From: CAZBRS01 sp964494475
GTDB lineage: Bacteria > Myxococcota_A > UBA9042 > CAZBRS01
Reading direction: 5' to 3'
DNA: 64,000 nucleotides
Assembly: GCA_964494475.1 (NCBI GenBank)
Contig: CAZBRS010000002.1
Span: 62,001 to 126,000, forward strand
The notes beneath the pieces were generated by a model, which was given only the letters and a program-made list of their open reading frames with translations, was not told the origin of the DNA and searched no databases. A program made the position numbers and the translations under genes. Shown piece after piece: positions 26,509-32,360 of this stretch. Each line of letters opens with the position of its first letter. Positions within the stretch are counted from its first letter, which is position 1.

Positions 26509-27126
26509 CTACAGGTAGGGCCGCACCCTCTCCAGCAACTCCATGCGCGCGAACAGGTCGTCGAGGTAGTTGGCCCGACCGGTGTCGATGTCGATGACGG
26601 GCGAGAGCGTGTAGCTTCGACGCCAGCGGTGATAGAGCTTCTGCAGCCCTTCGAGGTACGCGGGGTCGATGCTCTGCTCCTCGGCGCGGCCGCGCTCGCG
26701 GATGCGTCGCTTCAGCACGGGCACGGTGGCGTGCAGGTAGATGAGCACGGTGGGCGGCGCCAGGGTGCCGAGCAGCGAGCGGTAGAACATCTGGTACGTG
26801 GCGTACTCGGCGTCGCTCATGGCGCCCATCTCGTGCAGGTTCCGCGCGAAGATCTCGGCGTCTTCGTAGATGGTGCGATCGAGGATGACGTTGTGCTCGC
26901 GGCCGTCGAGATCGCGGTGCAGATCGAATTTACGAGATAAAAAAAATATCTGCGAGTGAAACGCCCAACGGTTCATGTCGCGATAGAAGTCGGGCAGGAA
27001 GGGGTTCTCGGCGAAGGGTTCGAACACGGGCTTGACGGGCAACTGGCGCGACAGGAAGTCGGCCAGCGTGGACTTGCCGGTGCCGATGTTGCCCGCGACC
27101 GCGACGAAGGCGTTGGCGTGCGTCAT
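26509..27126 (-). CDS. Deoxynucleoside kinase (dCK/dGK family)
   Basis: Phosphorylates deoxynucleosides in the salvage pathway. The 205-residue protein has the P-loop AGNIGTGKST (about 11-20), the conserved RWAFHSQIFFLSR substrate-site helix, the DRTIYEDAEIFARNL motif (family DR-S/T-IYED) and an Arg-rich lid RIRERGRAEE. ATG 27126 (MTHANAFVAVAGN) gives the family's usual short N terminus. A run of eight T in the coding strand (minus strand, 26939-26946) encodes IFFL using AT-rich codons foreign to the rest of the gene. The stop codon TAG is followed by GGGC as at several other genes here. Substrate (dA, dC or dG) cannot be told from sequence. Confidence 0.88.
   Translation of the reverse strand: MTHANAFVAVAGNIGTGKSTLADFLSRQLPVKPVFEPFAENPFLPDFYRDMNRWAFHSQIFFLSRKFDLHRDLDGREHNVILDRTIYEDAEIFARNLHEMGAMSDAEYATYQMFYRSLLGTLAPPTVLIYLHATVPVLKRRIRERGRAEEQSIDPAYLEGLQKLYHRWRRSYTLSPVIDIDTGRANYLDDLFARMELLERVRPYL
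26935..26951. repeat. A8/T8 tract within an AGATA/TATCT inverted repeat
   Basis: AGATA (26935-26939) and TATCT (26947-26951) flank the A run 26939-26946 inside the deoxynucleoside kinase gene. It is the longest homopolymer of A/T I see in a window that is otherwise very GC-rich. The reading frame is intact across it. Confidence 0.7.
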
Positions 27127-27179
27127 GGCGGAGAACCACTCGGTGGGCTGGCCGCGAGTATAGGTGCCGGTGAAAATCG

Positions 27180-27207
27180 TTGCAAGGGGCCCTGCCGCCG
27201 TTATAAT
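27180..27207 (+). promoter_or_regulatory. Near-consensus promoter of the small Ala/Glu/Pro-rich protein gene
   Basis: TTGCAA (27180-27185), a 16-base spacer and a perfect TATAAT (27202-27207). Transcription would start near 27214, giving a 28-base leader with GAGG 7 bases before ATG 27242. The only perfect TATAAT promoter box I found in the window, suggesting high expression. Confidence 0.7.
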
Positions 27208-27241
27208 CCGAGACCAAAGATCCAACAGCCGAGGCATCCTG

Positions 27242-27604
27242 ATGCTGAAGCGGGAAAAGCTCCTCGATCTCTTGAAGACGCGCTTCGACTACTACGCCGC
27301 CACCGCGGTGTACAACGAGCTCGTGTCCACGTTCGAACTGCGCGACGTCGACAAGCTCGACGACGCGGCCGTGCAGAAGATCTGCGCGTTCCTGGGCGAG
27401 AAGCTCCCGGGCACGCAGGGGCTCATCGAGCGGCTGAGCGCCTTCGTCGCGGCGCCGGCCGCTGAAGCGCCGGCCGCCGAAGCGCCGGCCGCCGAAGCGC
27501 CGGCCGAAGCGCCGGCCGAAGCCGCCCCGGCCGAGGCGCCGGCCGAAGCGGCCCCCGTCGAAGAGGCGCCTGCCGACGACGGCAAGAAGAAGAAGAAGAA
27601 ATAG
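27242..27604 (+). CDS. Small protein with an AEAP-repeat linker and a hexalysine tail, unknown function
   Basis: 120 residues. The first 65 or so (MLKREKLLDLLKTRFDYYA...GLIERLSAFV) are predicted helical, with no family I recognise. Residues 70-110 are tandem AEAP/AAEAP units, encoded by near-perfect 15- and 12-base DNA repeats of GCGCCGGCCGCCGAA type (about 27462-27550), and the protein ends GKKKKKK. The acidic, extended linker joining a folded domain to a basic tail recalls nucleoid- or membrane-tethering tails but is not diagnostic. ATG 27242 is preceded by GAGG, and the promoter is near-consensus. Repeat number may vary between strains. Followed by the palindromic array at 27608. Confidence 0.75.
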   Translation: MLKREKLLDLLKTRFDYYAATAVYNELVSTFELRDVDKLDDAAVQKICAFLGEKLPGTQGLIERLSAFVAAPAAEAPAAEAPAAEAPAEAPAEAAPAEAPAEAAPVEEAPADDGKKKKKK

Positions 27605-27607
27605 ATA

Positions 27608-27709
27608 TGTAGGGGCAATTCACGAATTGCCCTGCTGGGCGGGGCAATTCACGAATTGCCCTGTCGGGCGGTGCAATCCACGGATTGCCCCTCCGGGCGT
27701 GCCTCTACA
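27608..27709. repeat. Tandem 29-base palindromic repeat array (3 units) with terminal inverted repeats
   Basis: Three head-to-tail 29-base units start at 27613, 27642 and 27671. Each is a 20-base near-perfect palindrome (GGGCAATTCACGAATTGCCC in units 1 and 2, GCAATCCACGGATTGC in the core of unit 3) plus a 9-base spacer ending GGGCG. The block is bounded by TGTAGGGGC (27608-27616) and GCCTCTACA (27701-27709), an inverted repeat with one mismatch. It lies between convergent genes, and its right end supplies the stop codon of the beta-barrel gene. Looks like a REP/MITE-type element; may act as a bidirectional terminator. Confidence 0.8.
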
Positions 27710-29129
27710 GCCTGTACCCGAGCCCTATCCCGGTCGAGACCGGGAAGTTCAGGTCTATCACGCGGTTGAACGGCAGGAAGTACGTCGAGATCGACGCGAC
27801 GACCTGCAGGAAGACGTGCTTCGTCACGTAGAACCGCCCCCCGACCGCCAGGTTCATGCCGACGAGCACGTTCAGGTCGAGCGAGAAGATCGACGACTTG
27901 TCACACCGCTCGGAGTCGGTGCCGTAGAACTTGCAGAACGGGTCCGTGACGATCTGGAAGTCGCCCAGGTAGTGCACCTCGATGGCCGGGCTGACCAGCA
28001 CCTCGGCGCGGTCGCTGCCGAAGCGGAAGGTGACGCCCGCCAGCCCGCGCACGGTGTTGAAGTTCTGCTGCAGGTCGCGATAGCGGTCGAGGATGGACGT
28101 GAACATCTCGGACGACAGCGTGACGTCGACCCAGCGGGTCAGCCGGTAGAACGCGCCCAGGCCGTAGCCCAGGTTGTAGAAGTAGCTGCGCGAGGGCTTG
28201 GTCAGGTACGTGGAGTGGTTCGACGCGATCCAGAACCCGAAGCGGCCGCTGTCGGGGGTCTCGACCTCGGGCGGCTCGAGATCCTGGCACGTCAACCAGC
28301 GCGAGAGCGCCGCGTCGACGGCGTTCGCCGTGCTTTCGTCGTCGGACCCGACCGGGACGACCTCGTGCAGCACCGGCGTGGGATTGCCGCGACCGTAGAC
28401 CAGCACATGGACGCGCGGGCCCTGCCCTCCGTCGTCGAGGTACAGGTAGACGACGTGGTCGAAGGGATAGGTCTCGAGGAAACCCGCCAGGCGGGACTCG
28501 TCGGCGAACGGCTGATCCTTGGGATAGGCGATGGCGAAGTCGGTAGCCGCCGAGCGCAGCTCCTCCTCGGCGTGGGCCGGGTAGTACCCGGGGTCGAAGC
28601 GGATCCAGGGGTTCAGGAAGAACATCTGGCGCAGCGACACGTGGGACTGGCCCTTCTGGCCCTGCTCGAGGTAGCAGAGGCCCTGCAGCAGGTAGACACG
28701 GGCAAACGAGAAGGGCTCCGCTGCGTCGTGGAAGACCTTGCGGTAGGCCTCCTCGGAGCGGTGCAGGTCGGTCACGGCTTCTTCGACGCGCAACGACTCG
28801 TAGTGCTCCTGCCCGAGGTTCAGCCACTCGCGGCCGAGCAGCAGCCCGTCGCCGTACTCCTTGCGGCCGGCCAGGTCCGTGGCGAGCTCGCGGGCGTTCG
28901 CCACCTGGATCCAGGCGCGCTTGCCGAGCTGGATCTCGACGCGGCGGCCGAGGTCCTTCAGCAGGGCGTCGTGGGGCAGGGGCTCGCCCTTGGCGCGGAA
29001 GATGCGCTGTTCGCTGAGCAGGAAGTTGCGGGGCGCGGTGACGAAGATGCGCAGGGGCATGCCCGTAGCGGTGCTCCCGAAGGCCAGGAGGACCCCGAGC
29101 AGCACGAGCCGGACGAAGCGGCTACTCAT
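27705..29129 (-). CDS. Exported protein with a TPR-like N-terminal part and a C-terminal outer-membrane beta-barrel
   Basis: 474 residues with a Sec signal peptide (MSSRFVRLVLLGVLLAFGSTATG). The region around 90-200 is helical with a TPR-like stretch (EEAYRKVFHDAAEPFSFARVYLLQGLCYLEQG), then a mixed domain (FDHVVYLYLDDGG) and, from about 300, alternating hydrophobic/polar strands such as GRFGFWIASN, LGAFYRLTRWVDVTL, RGLAGVTFRFGS and VSTGIGLGYRL, which look like outer-membrane beta strands. Not assignable to a named family. It is the last gene of an overlapping four-gene operon; its start overlaps the preceding lipoprotein stop by 8 bases. The stop lies in the end of the palindromic element. 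Confidence 0.72.
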   Translation of the reverse strand: MSSRFVRLVLLGVLLAFGSTATGMPLRIFVTAPRNFLLSEQRIFRAKGEPLPHDALLKDLGRRVEIQLGKRAWIQVANARELATDLAGRKEYGDGLLLGREWLNLGQEHYESLRVEEAVTDLHRSEEAYRKVFHDAAEPFSFARVYLLQGLCYLEQGQKGQSHVSLRQMFFLNPWIRFDPGYYPAHAEEELRSAATDFAIAYPKDQPFADESRLAGFLETYPFDHVVYLYLDDGGQGPRVHVLVYGRGNPTPVLHEVVPVGSDDESTANAVDAALSRWLTCQDLEPPEVETPDSGRFGFWIASNHSTYLTKPSRSYFYNLGYGLGAFYRLTRWVDVTLSSEMFTSILDRYRDLQQNFNTVRGLAGVTFRFGSDRAEVLVSPAIEVHYLGDFQIVTDPFCKFYGTDSERCDKSSIFSLDLNVLVGMNLAVGGRFYVTKHVFLQVVASISTYFLPFNRVIDLNFPVSTGIGLGYRL

Positions 29130-29565
29130 GGCAGCCCTTCAGGTCGTCGGCGCCCAGATCGGACTGCTCGCCGTCGCGCTTCAGCTCGAACTCGTCGGTC
29201 ATGTCCACGACGTCGGCGCCGGACTCGTCCAGCTTTTTCAGGCGGCCCCGAAGGCCGGCGGACGTGAGCTCGAACTCGGCGCGCTTGAAGACCAGCGCGC
29301 AGCCCGCGGTCGGCTGGGGCTCGACGGTCACGGTGTCACCGTCGGTCGTGCCCTGCACGTAGAGGCAGGGGCAGGTGGCGAGATCGGGGAACGACAGATG
29401 GCCGGCCACCTCGGGGCCGTACTGCCCGAGCACGAGCTTCACGGACGAGTTGCCGGCGGCTCCGATGGCGATGGGCGCGTCCTGGTGGTAGGCGCCGCCG
29501 AAGCGGGGGACGAGATCGCAGGCCGCGGCCGCGACGATCAGCACGAGCCATGCGGTGCGCCTCAT
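29122..29565 (-). CDS. Small lipoprotein of unknown function
   Basis: 147 residues; lipoprotein signal MRRTAWLVLIVAAAAC with lipidated Cys16 followed by Asp, which by the E. coli Lol rule would keep it in the inner membrane. The mature part contains two pairs of Cys (ATCPC and AGC...KGCHE) and a predicted beta-sandwich, with no family I recognise. It overlaps both neighbours: ATGA with the AMMECR1 stop and 8 bases with the beta-barrel gene, so all four genes here are probably made together. Confidence 0.72.
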   Translation of the reverse strand: MRRTAWLVLIVAAAACDLVPRFGGAYHQDAPIAIGAAGNSSVKLVLGQYGPEVAGHLSFPDLATCPCLYVQGTTDGDTVTVEPQPTAGCALVFKRAEFELTSAGLRGRLKKLDESGADVVDMTDEFELKRDGEQSDLGADDLKGCHE

Positions 29566-30119
29566 GCCGGGTCGTCCTCGGCGAAGACCTCGGCGGTGAA
29601 GAGCTCGAGCCGTGTCGCGGGATCTCTCCAGGCGTCGGCGGGCAGGCCGGCTTTGCGGCACGTCTCTTCGAGGAAGGTCTCGCGATCCCAGCCGAAGCGC
29701 GTGGCCACCTGGGGCAGCAGCACGCCCCGGTGGGCGCCGCGCTGGATCGAGAGCCCGTGGACGCCGACCTGGATCTCGTCGATCGACGTGGCGCGCCAGC
29801 GCGGCGAGAGCACGGAGATTTCGAGGTCGACGTCGTCGAGCTCGTCGGCGCCGAGCGGCGGGAAGCGCGGATCCGAGGAGGCCGCCGCGACGGCCATGTC
29901 GCGTACGGTGGCGACCACGGGTTGGTCGGTGGCGAAGGTGCCGATGCAGCCACGCAGGGTGCCTCGGCGGTGCAACGAGACGAACGCGCCACCGTTGCCG
30001 TCGGGCAGGGCGTCGTCCGCCGGCGGGGCGTCCGGGCGGCCCAGCCACGAAGCGATGGTGCTACGCGCGAGGCCGAGCAGCGCGCGTTTCTCGGGTTCGG
30101 TGAGGGGGCAGGGCTTCAT
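29562..30119 (-). CDS. AMMECR1 domain protein (AmmeMemoRadiSam system protein A)
   Basis: 185 residues with the AMMECR1 signature GTLRGCIGTF and the conserved blocks AAASSDPRFPPLGADELDDVDLEISVLSP and GAHRGVLLPQVATRFGWD. The family is widely conserved and was grouped with Memo and a radical SAM protein, but its biochemical role is not settled. Here no Memo gene and no cognate radical SAM gene are adjacent; instead the gene sits by ATGA overlaps between a signal-peptidase-like gene and a lipoprotein gene. Cytoplasmic by lack of any signal. Confidence 0.9.
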   Translation of the reverse strand: MKPCPLTEPEKRALLGLARSTIASWLGRPDAPPADDALPDGNGGAFVSLHRRGTLRGCIGTFATDQPVVATVRDMAVAAASSDPRFPPLGADELDDVDLEISVLSPRWRATSIDEIQVGVHGLSIQRGAHRGVLLPQVATRFGWDRETFLEETCRKAGLPADAWRDPATRLELFTAEVFAEDDPA

Positions 30120-31036
30120 GGCGGGGACTCCCAGCTCAAGTTCGCGCGGGCGAACAACGCGAACCCCAGGCGCGCGGTCACGGGGCTCCAGAGCACGTGG
30201 GTCGGGGCCCCCACGAGGTCGCCCTCGGCCACGGACCCGAGCGTGCGGCTGTCGGCGCAGGTCTGCGCGTCGCGCGCGTCGCACAGCAGCCAGTAGCGAC
30301 CCGCCTCGAGGTAGTCGGTCTTCTGCAGCGTGGGTGTCGTGTCGGGGTCGCGGAAGACCAGGTAGTCGGCGTCGTCCTGGCGCTCCTGGTAGGCGAGCAA
30401 TCCCGGGCCCCCGGTCGGCGGCTCGACGCCGAGCCGGCCCAGCCGTCGCTGGGGCAGCACGACCCCGTTGATCTCGAGCCGCGGCCCGTCGTGCTTCACG
30501 CGATCGCCGGGCAGGCCCACGATGCGCGCCGCGCGCAGGCTGTCGGCCTGCCGGAAAACGACGAGGTCGCCACGCCCGGGCTGCACGCCGCGCCGGAAGA
30601 GCACGACCTCGCCCGCGCGGACCACCGGGTAGAGGTTGTCGTCGGCCGATACGTAGACCCCGGCTCGTTCGTGGAAGAGGCGCCAGCCGCCGAGGCCCAT
30701 GGGGAGGACGAAGACGAGCAGCAGCGCGAGCAGCACGCTGGCGAGCGGTCGAACCCGGAGCGGCGGCTGGGAGAGCACGTTCCCGAGGTCGAGTTGGGCT
30801 CCCACCTGGTAGCACACCACGTACCACGCGTAGAGCAACGCGAGGTTCGGCAGGCGCGGGCCCGCCGAGGTCAGCCCGACGAGCACGATGTACGTGAGCA
30901 CCAGCAACGGCAGCGCGACGAAGAATGCGCGCCACGTGGCTCGCAGATAGAGGTGCCCGAGCCCCGGTGCGAGGAGCGTCAGGAGCCGCGCCGTGCGCGC
31001 CACCGGCCTGTCAGCTTGCGATGCCATGGGTCCCAT
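30116..31036 (-). CDS. Membrane protein with a signal peptidase I (S26)-like domain lacking the catalytic residues
   Basis: 306 residues. The N-terminal third has three to four membrane segments (LLTLLAPGLGHLYL, FFVALPLLVLTYIVLV, LALLYAWYVVCY, VLLALLLVFVLPM). The rest aligns with boxes B-E of signal peptidase I: ADDNLYPVVRAGEVVLF takes the place of the SGSMxPTLxxGD box, so the Ser nucleophile becomes Asn; RAARIVGLPGDRV takes the place of KRxxGLPGD, so the general-base Lys becomes Ala; and ADSRTLGSV matches the DSRxxG box. It is therefore probably not a working peptidase. Starts at ATG 31036 or 31027. First gene of the operon leading to AMMECR1, the lipoprotein and the beta-barrel protein. Confidence 0.8.
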   Translation of the reverse strand: MGPMASQADRPVARTARLLTLLAPGLGHLYLRATWRAFFVALPLLVLTYIVLVGLTSAGPRLPNLALLYAWYVVCYQVGAQLDLGNVLSQPPLRVRPLASVLLALLLVFVLPMGLGGWRLFHERAGVYVSADDNLYPVVRAGEVVLFRRGVQPGRGDLVVFRQADSLRAARIVGLPGDRVKHDGPRLEINGVVLPQRRLGRLGVEPPTGGPGLLAYQERQDDADYLVFRDPDTTPTLQKTDYLEAGRYWLLCDARDAQTCADSRTLGSVAEGDLVGAPTHVLWSPVTARLGFALFARANLSWESPP

Positions 31037-31065
31037 GCTATGCCTGCGGCCGCCATGGACGTCAA
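31016..31065. promoter_or_regulatory. Possible overlapping divergent promoters
   Basis: The divergent genes starting at 31036 (minus) and 31055 (plus) leave almost no space. On the minus strand TTGACG (31060-31065) is 17 bases from CATAGC (31037-31042); on the plus strand TTGCGA (31016-31021) is 17 bases from TATGCC (31039-31044). The two -10 boxes overlap, and both transcripts would start within a few bases of a start codon. Both -10 boxes are weak. Confidence 0.3.
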
Positions 31066-31657
31066 CGGAAATGCACGGGATGGGCGCCTCTCGCCCTGGC
31101 TCGCGGTCGGCTTCTACGCCCTGCTCGGGGCGATCGGCGTCGGCTGGGCCCGGGCGTCGGGCGACGCCACGTTCTTGTCGGCCTCTCCCGACGGGCGGCA
31201 CCTTCTCGTGGCCGTCGGCGCCGGTGCGCTCGCCGCGCTGCCCCTCATCGGGGCCGGCGCGCTGCTCGAGCGCCGCGTCCGTTCGCTGCGGGCGTTGGCT
31301 CGCGAGATCCGGGAGACCTTCGGCGTGCTCCGACACCGCGACGTCGTGGTCTACTCGTTGTCCTCGGCGGTGGGCGAGGAGTTGCTGTTCCGCGGGGCCG
31401 TGCTGCCCAGCCTGGGGCTGGCCGCCAGCGCGCTGCTCTTCGGCCTCGCCCATGGCTTCTTCCAGCGCCGCTACCGCGCGTGGAGCCTCTACGCCGCCGT
31501 GACAGGCGTGCTGCTCGGAGCGCTCACGTTGTGGACCGGGACGCTCGTGGCGGCTATCGTCTGTCACGCGACCGTGAACTACGCGAGCCTGTCGGACCTG
31601 ATCCCCTCCGAGGCGCCCGCGCCCGGGGACTCCGGCAGCTCGAACCCGGAGGGCTGA
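31055..31657 (+). CDS. CPBP-family intramembrane metalloprotease
   Basis: 200 residues with about six hydrophobic segments. The CPBP (CAAX protease/bacteriocin-processing, Abi) motifs are present: GEELLFRG (motif 1, EExxxR), ALLFGLAHGF (motif 2, with the conserved His) and IVCHATVNY (HxxxN). Members cleave substrates inside or near the membrane, act in prenyl-protein processing or immunity to bacteriocins, but the target here is unknown. Start ATG 31055 (MDVNGNARDGRLS) was preferred; ATG 31040 would add five residues; neither has a clear ribosome-binding site, which fits a nearly leaderless message. The Smr gene follows after one base and is probably co-transcribed. Confidence 0.82.
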   Translation: MDVNGNARDGRLSPWLAVGFYALLGAIGVGWARASGDATFLSASPDGRHLLVAVGAGALAALPLIGAGALLERRVRSLRALAREIRETFGVLRHRDVVVYSLSSAVGEELLFRGAVLPSLGLAASALLFGLAHGFFQRRYRAWSLYAAVTGVLLGALTLWTGTLVAAIVCHATVNYASLSDLIPSEAPAPGDSGSSNPEG

Positions 31658-31658
31658 C

Positions 31659-32360
31659 ATGGCCGACGACTGGAGAGACCGCCTGCAGTCCTTGAAGAAG
31701 GACCTGCCGAAGACCCCCCGCGTCGTCCCGAAGGCGGTCGTGGTCGAGAGGCCCGCGCCGCCTCCTCCGAAGGTCGCGCCCGAACAAGCCGTGCTCGACG
31801 ACGAGGCGCTCTTCCAGTCCCAGATGTCCGGCGTCAGCCCGCTGGCGGCCGGTCCGGCCGTCGTGCCCCACGAGGGAGCGGCGCCCCGTCCGCGTCCGAG
31901 CGAGGCCGATGACGTGATGGGCGATCTGCGCCGCCTGGTGGCGGGCGACGATCCTTTCTGGTTCAGCGAGTCCGACGAGACGGTCGAGGCGGCCGTGCAC
32001 GACATCGATCCGCGCGTCCTCAAGAAGTTGAAGGCCGGCGCGCTCGTGGTCGAGGCCCGGCTCGACCTGCACGGCCTGACGGCCCGCGAGGCGCGCCCCG
32101 TGATGGACGGCTTCATCGGGGCGTCGGTGGCCGCGGGACGGCGCGTGGTCTGTGTCGTCACGGGGCGGGGGCTGCACTCGAAGGACGGGGTGCCGGTGCT
32201 CAAGCAGCGCATCAAGACCTGGCTCACGCGTTCGCGACTGGCGTTGCACGTGCTGGCCTTCGTCTCGGCGCGGCCGCCCGATGGGGGGGTGGGCGCGGTC
32301 TACGTCCTCTTGCGGCGCGACAAGAGCGGCCGCGAGCGCCCCGAGCTCGTTCGCGATTAA
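31659..32360 (+). CDS. Smr-domain protein
   Basis: 233 residues. An N-terminal Pro-rich, probably disordered region (to about 85) is followed by a Smr domain carrying LDLHGLT and the TGRGLHSKDGVPVLK motif, which define the small MutS-related endonuclease family found free or at the C terminus of MutS2. Free Smr proteins nick branched DNA or RNA; recent work on SmrB shows cleavage of mRNA at collided ribosomes. Which applies here cannot be told. Start at ATG 31659 immediately after the CPBP stop. The stop overlaps the stop of the convergent radical SAM gene by 4 bases. Confidence 0.88.
   Translation: MADDWRDRLQSLKKDLPKTPRVVPKAVVVERPAPPPPKVAPEQAVLDDEALFQSQMSGVSPLAAGPAVVPHEGAAPRPRPSEADDVMGDLRRLVAGDDPFWFSESDETVEAAVHDIDPRVLKKLKAGALVVEARLDLHGLTAREARPVMDGFIGASVAAGRRVVCVVTGRGLHSKDGVPVLKQRIKTWLTRSRLALHVLAFVSARPPDGGVGAVYVLLRRDKSGRERPELVRD

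Noticed and set aside
27613..27690. CRISPR array at the three 29-base repeats
   Set aside because: The units are tandem with only 9 bases between palindromes, so there are no spacers; no cas gene is near.
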